Origin: Apostichopus parvimensis | Taxonomy: Eukaryota > Echinodermata > Holothuroidea > Aspidochirotida > Stichopodidae | Direction: 5' to 3' | NCBI GenBank assembly: GCA_000934455.1 | Contig: KN886922.1 | Coordinates: forward strand, 70,943-128,525 | DNA: 57,583 nucleotides | Shown here: piece by piece, positions 12,108 to 25,900 of the stretch | Layout of the letters: every line of letters starts with the position of its first letter | Numbering within the stretch: position 1 is the first letter of the stretch | Translations under genes and position numbers: made by a program | Notes under the pieces: generated by a model | What the model saw: only the letters and a program-made list of their open reading frames with translations | What the model was told of the DNA's origin: nothing | The model's database searches: none

Positions 12108-13951
12108 TCATTGGTAGTTATTTCTGGATGCTTCTTCTGTAGGAAGAATATAAAAAATAAAAAAATTTACATGAGAAATTAGATATGAGCAATGGGTATG
12201 ATATCAATCAGCTCTGTAAAAATGAAAATCAAGACAAAGTCGATTGGAGCACATTTCTTGGAAATATGCTAGACAGATACAAAAAAAATGGTCAGCTATA
12301 ACTCATGTGTTATTTACTAAACACATCAAACCCTCACTAGGGCAATGTCTCAGTTTAACCTTGGAAATAATTTAAGGGGGGGGGGGGGGTATAGGGAATA
12401 ATTTATCTGGTATCGCACAGCAAAATAGGCAAACTGCTAAAACGTAGAAGCAGATTTTGTACACAGAATGATCGTAATGTTCCAGACATGCTGGCTATGA
12501 CCGTGGCAGGTTTATAACATGACTTTTTACAAGTTGCGGTCTTTGGTAATCTTATCTTAGCCTTGCCTGATAACCTTAGCTAACTGTTGACATAACAAAC
12601 AGTGTATGAGGGGAGTGATGGATGGGGTGGGGGTGGGGGTGGGGGAAGGATTAAGTAAATAAAAAGGATCATATCTACCTTTAAGTAGTCGCTTTATTCT
12701 TGTCACTTCATCTTCATCAGATTCCTCCAGGTTCTGATTCCTACTGAACCTTTTGAGATGAGAAGTATGAAACCCAGTCAAGTTTTCACCCATTTTTTCT
12801 TTTATTAAATACCCACTTAAAGCATGCAGTTTTGGATAGATTTGATGTATTTTTCACTAATAAACCTTTTTATATATATCATTTTATAAAGCTTGAATGA
12901 TAAAATTTCATTTCGAATGATACAAAAAATTCCAAAGTCGTGAAATTCCCCAAGTTGCACCATCTCGGTGATGAAAGTTTCACTGATAAATGGAATAATT
13001 CATGACTTGCTTACTAATGTTTTTTTTTCTTTTTGGTGAAAAAATGTAGGAGAGTATAAATAATGAGATGAAAAATCAGCAATATATCTGGTAGTTAGGG
13101 TAAAATTGCTGAATATAGGCAACGGAGAGTGCACGTGATGGTGACTGGTGTAAGTTTTCATATTTTAATGTAAACTTTTCTCACCTTAACACCTTCCCAG
13201 ACTTTTTATTGTTCTGTAAGCAATTCAGCAGTTGCGGTACAATGAGTGAATGATGATCAACTTAAAAACTTACTTATCCTTTCTGGCCAGTGAGTTGTCA
13301 TTGATATTCTTCAGAGGTAAATCTCCGTAGTAGTTGTCCCTAGCTCTCGTCTTCGGTCTGCACGACAGGTCCGGTGCACCGTCTTTGCTGTACGACGGTC
13401 TCCCCCGACTTGGACCGGATTGATCCAACGAAGGTCTCCCCCGAGTTGGACCTGATGGATTCAACGACGGTGTGCGGCGGATGGCACCGCGGCTCCCAGT
13501 GGGGAGGTCCTGGTTTCTGACATATGCGTGGGACACACCGTCCACATGCCGTTCGGCGAGGGACATTGTACGCCGAACGGTACCACGGCTCCCCGAGGGT
13601 AGGTCCTGATTCCTGAGATGCGCCAGGGACACACCATCTGCGTGGCGTTCCCCGAGAGACATAGGGTTGGCATAATAGATACTCTCTGGGGATTCTATGT
13701 CATAATTTGCCATGTGGTCATTCTCAAGTAGTACGTTGCTCATGCGACCATCGTCGTGACTCACAAAACCGTTAACATGGGTCACGTGACCATCCTCACG
13801 TCTCACGTGACCATTCTCAGGTCTCACGTGGTGGCCATCCTCACGTGTCAAATGACCATTTCCGTGCCTCATGTTACCATTTCTGACCAAGGTAGTATTG
13901 TTGTAGCTGTGGCCTTCATCAATAATTGTAGCATTGTTGTTGGCGATTACT
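12108..13951 (-). CDS. mesh: Mesh-like exons 16-18: repetitive cytoplasmic tail
   Basis: Exons 13951-13274, 12749-12679 and 12136-12108 encode about residues 1069-1327. The tail holds degenerate ten-residue repeats ([29 protein letters not shown]), then two 33-residue repeats with [11 protein letters not shown] and [11 protein letters not shown]. Each 33-residue repeat ends in a basophilic-kinase-like site (RRTMSL, RRTPSL). Next come two GPxRGRPS units and an acidic EESDEDE segment. Exon 16 ends at GATAA|GTAAGT. If unspliced, translation would stop one codon later, so a slightly shorter isoform is possible. Exon 18 adds only EEASRNNYQ. Confidence 0.85.
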
Positions 13952-16900
13952 CTATGTAAAGATGAGAGAGCAAGAGAGATGATAAAGTATCATTAAAAGT
14001 ATCTTGTTGCATCTCATTACTAAAATTCAACATACAAGCCTAGCTAGAGAGTGATATGTTTTCCACACTTTTCACCAAAATGGAATTCCAGACTTTTTCA
14101 AGACCAAGACATGTTTTACAGTACACTATGTAGCCTACACACTAACAAGGGTCTAATGTTAGGCTACCTTAAGTATCTCTGGCTAGGCCTATGACTATGT
14201 GAAATTGAATGAAGGGCTTCCTTTGAAAATTAAAAATCATCCAAAAAAACTGACTGCACTGGTTATTTAAGTAGTTGAAAAAAAACATCAATACAAAGAA
14301 CAAGTACTCAAGATGAGGATTTTCCTTACTCTTCCAGAATAAATTTTAAGGACTTTTAAGCTTTAAGGACTAAAAGGATAATAATAAACTTAAAGGACTT
14401 TTAAGACCAAGAAAAGAGACCCCCCCCTTTTTCCTAACTTTACACATTTCCAGAACGTGTGGGAACCATTGAACTAAAGTTATACCCAACGGATAGTAAC
14501 ACAGGTTTAATTAAGTGAAAAAGAGCCCTGTTCAGAACAATCCATTGGTTTTTTGTTGCTCAAATGTTGATAATCAATTGGGAATTAAACTCACTCACTT
14601 GAATGACAATAACCACATCCCTGCCCGGGGTACATCTGCTATAGGGCAGTTCTGAAGTAGATTTCAGTTGAGGAAAGTAAAACAGACTTTGTCAAGGTGT
14701 GAATAACAACTGGTTTGTGACATATCACTTTATGCAAAACACCAACGACACATTTAAAGCTGATGTCTTTCTTTGGATGGAAACTTTAAAAAATTGCAAA
14801 CCTAATCGATAAATAGCCTTCAAAACAAGACACACGACTGTAAAAATATGAAAGCAAAGTTAACTTAGATCGCTATAAGTTACCAGATAAATTATTCCCT
14901 GATTTTTTTTGCACTTGATATAAAATACAAATCCAGTCCTTTTATTGGTGGAGTAACATTTCGTGCACCGAATCGGTCCGAGTTTTCCCCCCAGAGTAAG
15001 AATTTTAAACTCACGAGGATTCCAGTTTGTGCGCCGAGCTCATCACTTTCTCGTTCTCTCTAATTTTCTTCCGTCTGGAGCAGACACAACACATCAGCAG
15101 CAGACAGAATAGCATGAGCATCATTATGAGTGCCACTGCTAACCCTATCATCACCCACAACAGGAGGTCCATCTCAGCATCCAATTCTTCTCTAGCATCT
15201 GTAAGAATTGAAAAAATAAAACAAACCAATAAAACATTACTCTCTTCATCCCAAAATATCTAAGATGACATTCAATGGAATTGCAAGATATGTTTAAAGA
15301 TCAGCATCATCATGTCATTAGAAAATTTATTTCTGACCAAATATTTCCACCATTAGATACAGATACCACATTGTGGGTCACTTTGTAGTGTATGGACTGT
15401 GGAATGAAATACATTTTCAAATAATTTCCTGTTGCCAATTTACCAACCAATTCTCTTGCCCCTCCCCTCCAGCCCCCCCCCCAAAAGAAAACAAACTTTG
15501 AATCGGCGACTCTTCAAATCTCTGTTACTATTGACCGGCCCATTTGCACAATTATGGAATTTTTCCACCGGGAGAGAAACTTCCAAACTGCGACTCTTCA
15601 AATCTGTGTTATTATTTGACCGGCCCATTCGAACAACTGTGGATTATTCCCACTGGGCAAACGAAGCAGGAATTTCATTTATGACTTTAACGTAATTGTT
15701 TATTAGCAACTAGAATGAGAGCAGATGCACACATATTACTTACTACATGACGTCACGTTACCCGACCAAGACCCTGTGTCGTCACAGCTTCTCATCTTGG
15801 ATCCGCTCAAGATGAATTCACTCTGACAGCTAAACGTTACACTGTACCCCAATAGGTAAATGTCGCCCTCTTTATAACCATTTTCAGGTGGCGAGAGGTA
15901 TCCACAACTGACATCTGCAAGAATCAAAACATAACAGGCATGACTGTATAATAATGACACTTTTTGGATTAATTTTGCAACTGAGATGTAATTACTAAAG
16001 GCTACAATCCCCCCCTTCCCCCCCCCCCCAAAAAAAAACAAGAAGAACAATCGACAGCTTACTACTACAAATTAATATGTCAATTGTAACTGAAAATTGG
16101 TGACATATATTTGCAAATGTAACTGATCTATGTTCTCAGTCTTTATCATTTCATGAAAAAGATTTTTTTTTCTTTTTTTAGAATTTTTTTTCCTCTGACG
16201 ATAATGACTCAAATATTACAGAGAAAAGCAGAAGAAAACGTACATAACAAAATTGTTACCATGATGAGGTTTTTAAAACTTAAGTTGCAGACAATTTCTA
16301 GCCATTTTGTTAAGTGACCAATTTCAGGCACTGGAATAGTCTGTATTTGAACATCATGTTTTGACGTAGTATTTTAAACTAATGAGAGTTCTGTAAAGCA
16401 GCACCAACCTCTTCTCAAGCCATCCCGGGACTGCCTCTCCTCTTCCTGGAATAATTTTGTGTTCCTCCCCTGTTGAGCGTTGCCGGTCTTCAGATACTCA
16501 AATCGGCACAGCTCACTCTCCCCACAGATACTGGTGACATTGTCCTCTGAGATATTCCCAGATGTCGCGACCTCGTATCTCGGGGTGAATAATTCCGAGG
16601 CTGCTAGATAAGTGGAGGCACTCTTCCCGTTGGCGTAACGAAACAGAGTATCAATTTCGGAGATCCTCCCTGGGAAGAATTAACCAGAGAAGAAAATTCC
16701 AACGTTCAAAACTCACATTGGCAATAAATGATATATGATCTGTTCTCGGTTTTCTTTTTTAAATAATTAAGTCAATTAATAATTATAATAATTTTAATTA
16801 AAATTATAATAATTATAATAATATAATAATATAATAATAATAATTAAGTTAATTAATTAAATAATTAGTTTTAAATAATTAAGTTAAAAATAATTCGAAG

Positions 16901-19900
16901 GCAACAAATTGCTGACGATATGTACCGTCGTTCTTTCTATGACGTATCTGAAGGGGCAGATGAAGATATGAATAAAAGTCAACATTTTCAAACATCTCTA
17001 ATATTTCATAAATTTGAAATTGAAGAAGCCTTCAGGATTTTTTCCCCAACTTCCCATAAAAATGAGAGTCTTAAGGGATACTTCTCTATGAGATCCAACA
17101 GAAATAAGCAAAACAAAAATTTGTTCCCGATTCTGATTTAGGAGGGTCCCCAAATCCGCAAGACAGACTTGACTTCCAAGCTCCATACCAGATTAGCCTT
17201 AATACAAGAGTTAACATTACGGTCAAATGCAAGCAAACCTCCTGTTAGGATTAGGATTACAAGTCTTGGCATCTACCGTCCAAGTTATCATCCAAGAGTC
17301 TCTGTCACAATCCAAACTACCCTTCCCCTCAAACAAACTACTGTGTAACAAGGGAGATCACACAATATATTTGTAAGATTCAGGCCATAAGGCGGTTGGA
17401 ATGCTACTTGAGTTTTCTTAAAAATACTTATGTAAGCAGACGATAAAAAAAAAGAAACTGCAAAACAAGAAGTCAACATGCTGCACCAATGATGTACAGC
17501 TGGGATATAGGTCAGTTACCAGAAGGGCTTTGCTCAGCTGTCCAAAATATATTCCAAAAATGTGGCATACCAATGAAATATTTTTCTTCATCACATAAAC
17601 CTCTCTCTCCCTCCGCCTCCCTCCCCCCCCCAACTCCTGAGATGATCAGACATTTAAAGAATACTCACAGTCAAGCAATAGGTCATAGAGAGGAGCAGAG
17701 TCCGGATGGTCCACGAATGAGCCGTCTCTGAGAGTAAACTCATTGGAGGAGTCATCATCCCAGGTTCCTAGCAACCCCCAGACATCGCCTTTCACACTCC
17801 CCCCCTCCCTCCCCCCCCCAACTCCTGAGGAAATCAGACATTTAATGAATACTCACAGTCAAGCAATAGGTTATAGAGAGGAGCAGAGTCCAGATGGTCC
17901 ACGAATGAGCCGTCTCTGAGAGTAAACTCGTTGGAGGAGTCATCGTCCCAGGTTCCTAGCAACCCCCAGACATCTCCTTTCACGCTCGGCGTTAGCTTCA
18001 CTAAGACGTTCAAAGACTGACCAGACTCCGGCAACTTCATCTCCAAGGATGAGCCGTCTCTAAAAGTGACCAGAGCACCTGTTCTGGTCTGGTCCTTGGA
18101 CGATGCGCGGTAAACTTCAACAAAGACACCTGTGGGTATAAAGCCATGTCAGACAAGTTCATATCTCAAGGACTTAGTAACATGGCTAAACTTTGCCCAA
18201 AAAAGTTTGAAATGTCTTTATAAATGTCTCATTATGACCACAGCAAGTTGAATGATTGTTTCGGTATCCAGACGGGGAAACAAAAGAATATGTACGTATG
18301 TTAGCTTTGCTCCAACAAGAACAGAAAAAAAAATATGATAACGCACACATATCCACACTGAAGAGTACTCAAGGTTTTGTAAAAATTGCGATATTATCAT
18401 GTAAATACAGCAAGAAATGGTCAGGTGTGTTGAAGTTTTATCAACTAATTTTCAAGAATGTCAATATTCGTAGAAAAAAAAATCAATTGTTAGCTCATAC
18501 TTGCAGTTACATCCGGGCTAAATAGTCATTGACTATCAACACTACTTTACCCCAAAATTATCAACTGCCGTTAGATATCGAACTCTCAAACGGTTTTCAC
18601 CAGAAATGTCAGCCGTACAGGCCAGGATTTCCCTACTGCCGAGATATCTGATGCCAAAGGAGTACAATGTTTCGAAATAATGAAGATGGACTCATATAGC
18701 CAAGAAATATTTTCACTTGTACATGTGAGGGGGGTAGAAAGGTGGGTATGGTGGGACTTTTGAGAATTGAAGACGACCCTATTTACGTGACCCTTAAGAG
18801 AACCCTTGAAATCTACCAGGCTATTGATGAAAAAAGCTTGATTTGATCAAAGCAGGGGAAAAAAATAAATAATAATCTTGTCCATTTTTCTCTACAATCA
18901 TTTCGGCTGACGATAAAAGACTTTTTACCGTTTGCAAAATAAAAGTTGCCGAGTGTGAAATCAGGAGAATGCCATCTATCGTCATCTTTTTGGAAGATCC
19001 AAACGTCGAGATCTCTCCTCTGGTTCACCTCCACCTGTACTCTATCCGTCGTGTCCAGCTCCGCGACGACGGCAGTCACACCTGTTGCGCCAGCTGTACG
19101 ATGACGAGAACAGAATGTGAAGAGAGCTTTTACTTTGTCTGGATTGCTTAAAAAATTGTTTAAAAATGAGATATATTATCATGTTTCAATCTGTTCGCAG
19201 GTTGTATATGATTTATACAAACTAAAGACAAAAAACTTAGATAATGCGACAATATATACACACAAGGAATCACAAAGCTGTAGATAGAAAAGAATTTCAG
19301 AGATTCCCAAGGATATTGAACGAAGAAACTTACGTATTTAGGTCTCGACTGGACTGGTGGGTTATTACTAATGTCATAAAATTGTCAGTGCTGTAATGCA
19401 AAGAGTTTTTAACTCTTTTAGAGTTACACTGAACCTGTGGCAAGCCCTGACTATATGTTAAACCCAGAGTATTTAGGTCTCAACTTGACAGATGGGTTAT
19501 TAATAATGTCATAAAATTGACAGTGCTGTAATGCAAAGAGTTGTTAACTCTTTTAGAGTTACACTGAACCTGTGTCAAGCCCTGACCATATGTGAAACCC
19601 AGAGTATTTACGTCCCAACTGTTCATTTTGCACGGTCAGGACACAAAACCTTCTCCATAGCGTTCTTATAAAATGTTGCCTAGTTGCAATGTGAATCTGA
19701 TGGTGAATTAGAATGAGAACAACCAAACTATATAACAAGTAAGTTATGTTCTTAAGACAACCTGTAAAATTTTCCACTCTGGGTCGCCCAATCGTATCTT
19801 TCTCTTCCTCGACTACGATTCCGAAATCGGAGTCATTTTGTCTTTGGGGGGTCGACAGGAATGATGACAAATAAAGTCAGTATGATTTACTAAGACTTAC

Positions 19901-22900
19901 ATCCCAAGAAGATCTCTTCCAGTCTCCCTTGAATACTTAATCCATTTGAGCTTCTCCTCGGAGCAGTGAGCTGGTATTCCCCGTATCCGTGAAAGGAGAT
20001 GGACCGGTTGTCCCAGGTCGTAAGATGTGGTTCGCCAAATATTGCAGCTTCACAACAACAAAAAACAACAAAATTAAAAATTAAATTAAAAATTAAAAAA
20101 GAAGCATTGACAGAGAATGAATAATAATGACACATACATTGCCATCCCAATCGTATCATTGGTTAATTGTTTATTCATACAAATTTTTTTTTTAGATATC
20201 TCTATGGATGATAAGTTCTGACTTTGTAATCTTGCTGTTCACGACTTTCCATATTGTGATGAACTGATGCAGGACAGTCTTGAAGCCTTTTGGCAACATT
20301 TAGTGTTGTTTCTATTAGTTCATGTTACAGTCCCTAAATATAAAACAGCCTCAAATAACATATCTTCAAAATTTCATATCACTGAGTGAAAATGAATGAG
20401 TCCATGAAATAATACAGTTTTTAGTTATGTTCGAAACTTCAAAAGCAGTTTTAAATTTCAATTCATACATAGTACAAGATGGCGAAACTACAAATCTGTT
20501 CGCAAAAACTGTTATACATGCTTGCTTTCGCCAATATTGTGTTCATTCAATTGGCCAAACTGCTGGGCTGTTTAGTACACCACACAGTTAACTAAATGCG
20601 ATTATTTCTTGGGTTCCACTAATGGGACTCTTATGGCATGAACTTTTTCACAAGGCTCAGGTAATTGACTTCCTATTTTCCGCCGGTGGGGTACGATTTC
20701 GAATGGACACTCATTGATAGCTCCATCTCGTACGATTAATCTCATGATACTCACCTATCCCTGGTGATGAGTAACCCACGCAGTCGTTTGTCGGCCGCAG
20801 ATCCGAGTAAAGTTTACACGAGCTCAGCTTCCCAGTCTTCCCACAACACTCTTCCCACGGTATCGTGTCGTGTAGAAAGTTGGAAAAATATGGGATGTTT
20901 CTGACTTCGTAATTGGGCTGGAACCCGAGATGGTGACGAGACTGGATGGAGCCGCCAGCTATGTTATCGTTTAAATTCAAGAGCTGGCCGTGCTTGCCAT
21001 AGCAACAGAGCTGTCCTCTTCCAAGCAAATTACTAAAGAGTAACAAGCAGAAAGCAAGAAAAGAAAGGGAAAAAAAAGATCATTTTTACAAATTTTGATA
21101 CACGACAAGGTGCTCCGATGAGCAAATACAATAATTTAAGCAGAGTTGACTAGAAATGTTACCTCAGAGATTGTTGGGGTAAAATACAGTTTATAAAGCA
21201 GAAGGACGAAAGCACAGATGTCAAAAGAGGATTGAATATCTGGTAACTATTTTGACAGGTTAAGTGTTGTTTCGTACCATTTTCAGTTTGAAAGATGGAT
21301 GTTAAAAGCAAAGTCTGTGCATACTGAAGACAAATGTCAAAAGATAAAATGAATTAAAAAAGTTTGTAAAAACAAAGAGAAATGTAATTGATAATCTACT
21401 CATCAGTACTCTTTAAAACAGCCCGATTCCAGTTGCATGATAACAAACAATACATGAGTTTCAATTACAACCATTCAAGCATTTAGAGTTCCTAAGATCT
21501 TCAAAATAGATTTCAAAAATCATAACTTTTCAAAATGTCAAGTTTAAGCTGTCTCTTTTTTTCCAGTTTATTTGATTCAACCAGACCAAAGAAATTAAGA
21601 AAAAGACTTTTGAAAAATGCATTACAAAATGAAAAAAAAAAAATCTGTTTTAATCACTAGTTATTACAAACAATCCACCAGTTGTCTCTTAATTTACACA
21701 GGGAAATTCATGAATAGAAATGGTTCACATTCAATTTTCTAAAACAAAACACAATCTAGTCATCATTGTTTGGATGTTTAATCCTTTTCATGTTCTTTAT
21801 ACCCTAGGAGAGGAAAGAATCCAACCTTGCAAACAGCAACGTACTTAAATGTGTTATTGTACTACTCTCTTTATAGCAGGGCCACCTAACAGTGCTAAAT
21901 ATCGAGACTAGAAACATGTGGAATGTCTGAAACCGAAAACATACACGATCATGTCCTTAATGCTGTTCAACACATGATTACCATAACAACTATCTATAAG
22001 GTTCATGCTAATTTATGGCCAAATACTGGAAAGAGTTACAACAATTAATAATTTGTAACCATTGTATATAATGTGAATTAAAGGAGGTATTATAATGTCT
22101 CACTCTCACCTGCCAAATTTCGCTCTCACACAGACCCGAGCATCTTGACGATATTTGCAGTCGTCCACGATGTCCCCTTCTCCGCTGCACGTGGGCAAGA
22201 TTTCAAAATGGCCGTTGTCACCGAGGGCCTGTCCCGCCGTGCACGGACAATCCAAGACTGAGTCATCTGGGAGAATGGTCACCCTTTCTGCCACCTTTGC
22301 CCAGTTCCTGCACCAATAATTGGCATTGACCGTCTGCTCGGGATTAGCGTTGAAGGGCAAACTCCACATGGCAGGGACAGGGTCTGGTTGCTTTGACTGT
22401 CCAACACTTTTCTTAGATTTGGTTTCAGCTGGCCAGCTATGGAAAGAGAGGAATATATATCGTCGAACTATATACAACTTTCATCGATATTTTACAATTT
22501 TGCCTGATTGTCTAACTCTTCATATATTATTAGTGGAAACGCCTATTTTCAGCTGGTATGTAACATTTGCAGCCATTTTGATTTTCCTGTTGGGAGGAAT
22601 ATATCTCACATTGTCGTACTCCGTATTCCAAACATACATACAATGGATCTATCGAATGAAAATGTTAGAGAGCCTAGAAGAAAATTTTAGAAACAACAAA
22701 CTGCTTTAATATTGACTGCAACAAGCCTGTCAAGGTAGATACAGAAAAAACATTGCATAAAAGAGTCATTCTATGTGTCATTTTCATTTCATTTCGCTAC
22801 GCAAGTTATCTTCCGAACCCCCCCCCCCAATAAAAAGCAGAGATTAAAATAGCAACAAGCAGAGTAAATATATGAACATTTCTACAATCTAAATTGTACA

Positions 22901-25900
22901 CTGCCATAAAACAAATATTTTTACCTATAGGTATCCTCCTTGAGGTCAACTACGCCGGTTTCTGTGATACGAATGATTCCGACGTCCATCCCTCGTTCCA
23001 GAAGCTGCGAAGAATCCACGACTTCATTCCTGTTACTGAATCTTATGTTTGTTTTCAGTGCCTTGACCGGTCTCAATTCCACCACTCCACGGACCACATC
23101 TTCCACGTAGCTGTACAGCAAAATGTCCACGTTTGTGACCTCTTCCCGGGCGAGGTCAAATGGCAAGGTGCCGTCCTCCCACGACAACCTCTTGCTCAAT
23201 TCGTTTTCTCCCGTAATAACCACCAGGTCTGCCTGGTTGTCCAACGGCACTGTAATTTTCATGAAAATATTTCAAAGATAAACACACTATGTAAACAAGA
23301 GGCTAATGTATCTTTACAGTATCATCTTAGTTTACCTCATCAAGCAATTTATAATCCCACAAAATCATTCAATTTCCTATTTTCCTTAAATGTTTCTAAC
23401 TGAAAATATTGTCTTTGCTTAACCACTTCGACCATCAATATTCCCGGATCAATGGTGGCGTAAAGCTTGCCTTTGGCTGGTGCATAGAATTTGGACAATT
23501 TCAAACTTTGTATGTACTGTGCTACACAAGCTCACTACAATGTAATAATGGTAAAATAATTTCAATCTGGGTGCAAAAAATACTCCATAATATCATAACA
23601 GAGGCAGATGCCTCTTTGTAAATTTGATAAATTGAACTAATAAACAATGAATTTGAAGTTTCAAATAAATTTTCTGAAGCTGAAAATTTTGCAACTGTTG
23701 TACACTGTATATATATATGTGTGATGTAAAATTGTTGATATGAGTTGTTGAACAAAACTATTGCCTATTACTTCAGCGTTATGTAATTTACTGGGTCTAA
23801 AAAATGATGACATCTTGGACTAAATGGCTCGACAATCTTGATTGTGCTTCCCTCCCCCCCCCAACCCCTCCTAAAAAAAATCCTAAACAGAAGTCAGGTC
23901 AAGGGTAAACATTTGTCTGTCATTTTGTCATTGTCCACTACACTTATTGAGTTAATCAAGTCTAAGAATTGAAGAAAAATTAAAGTTGTTACAGAGAAAG
24001 TAAAAAAAGAAACACCCTGGTCCAACTTCCATCTTTATAGCTCATATCGAGATAATAATCCATTTGAAATGTATGGATAAGTAGCTTGTGTAACATATTT
24101 GGACGTCATACATGGACAAATCATCAAAGTGTACTATGTTTCATTGTATTTCTCTGATGCAATTAGGACAATCTGTAAATGCTATAAGTGAGATGAAGCC
24201 ACTTTGTAACAATACAGTATCAACATTAAATTAACAATTCTGTAACACAGTTGACTTATATTTCAAGGTTATATTATAACAACAACAACAATAATAATAA
24301 CAACAACCATTACCATGGCAACTGGCTATTCAATGTACAACCCTTACCTCACCCCAACCCCCCCCCTCCCTCCCACTGCCTACCATGAAAAAAATGTATA
24401 TATTGCAGGTACAAATACAAATTTTGGCAAAAATTTGGTAATATATCGACACAGACGTTACTAGAACGTTTATATGAGGATACTCACCGATTGTTACAGT
24501 TACGTTATTTTTGAAGCTTTCTCCTCCGTCGAAGGACAGTTCTACAAGGACTCTGCCCAGTCTCATGAAGGCTGGCGTAGGACACTGGACTACGAATGGG
24601 TCTACTGCTAGATTATAACTAGCCCGGCTGACCATCCCATCGATTCGGCAGTAAATGACGTGGGTGCGATCAAAGCAGGGCCCAGATATAGAAAGGATCT
24701 CTCCACCGAGCATTCCAACTTCGGAAGGCGATATTTTCAATTCGGCTGACAGACGAGCAAAATAGGGTATTCAGTTACAACAATAGCATGGTTGAAAAGC
24801 AGGATGGATTCTTGAGCTGTTTAAAACTTTGAAGCTAAGTAATATGGTAATTAAATACAATTCCATATCTAGCAATCAATTAATAAAACCAAACAATTTG
24901 AAATATGAAGTAGTCGTTGAGACACTAACAACAACAAAAAACAGTGACTGTTTGTTTCAGCTTCAAGAATCATTCCAACAAGCAAATATAACGAGACATC
25001 AGAGGCAAAAGAGCTAGGTGTCTTTAAATAATGGATAAATTGGGGTATAGAATGGGCATTTCACCGACGAAAAAATAAATAGTTTTTCTAATCACCCAGA
25101 GCAAAAATCTCTTCACAGCCAGCTGATTCAATATCAGCATTGTCTATTCTGAACATCCATCGCCCAGGGATACCGACGTTAGACAAGCGGGTAACATTCA
25201 CAACCCTCTGCGTCCTGGAACCTTCAACCGCAAAGAAATTGATTCCATCCCCAGCATTGAATCCAACCTACAAGATTTAAATAGCAAATCTAACTTTGAT
25301 GTACAGGCAGTCAATTGTAAACATGTGTGTAATTGGGGTATTGCATGGGGCATTGCAAGGGGCATGGGGTATGGATGGGGTATGTCATGGGGTATCGATG
25401 GGGTAAAGCAGCAAATGGTATTAAGAACTTAAAGATCTCTATAGCCCATTGTGATGGATTTGATACTACCTTAACAAGTTTTCTGTTTTGCAAGCTGCTT
25501 TAATATGTACTCTATGAAAATCTCTGGCGACTGTAAATTATCTTAATTTAAACTTACAAATTTGGTTTATTTTATTCAATGAAATTCTCTGAACACGTTT
25601 ACTCTCTTCATACAGATTGTACGTGAGAAAACATAAATGGCAGGATGAAAATAAAAACAAGAGTTGTTATTATAGATACCTGGGGAAAAACAAGGGCATT
25701 TATAAAATATATAAATAAATTTATAAAATACACCACTATTCCAACTGAAAATAAACCAATTATTTTACAGATATTATTAGTTACAGATAACTTTATTACT
25801 GCCCTTGAAATATCAATTGACCTTAAGACAAAACTTGTTTTTAGATTCCCATAATAAGAGAAGGTTATAATTACCTGCGCTGCGACACTATTTGGTGTAT

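Noticed and set aside
17669-17796. Extra coding exon of the vWD domain
   Set aside because: It has a donor but no acceptor; upstream on the gene strand is poly-G, not a pyrimidine tract. Including it would also duplicate half a domain.
22320-22709. Plus-strand ORF of 129 codons
   Set aside because: It is antisense to the AMOP exon and runs into intron sequence; no motif.
22894-23403. Plus-strand ORF of 169 codons
   Set aside because: It is antisense to mesh-like exon 7, which has matching splice sites and phase on the minus strand; its sequence shows no family motif.
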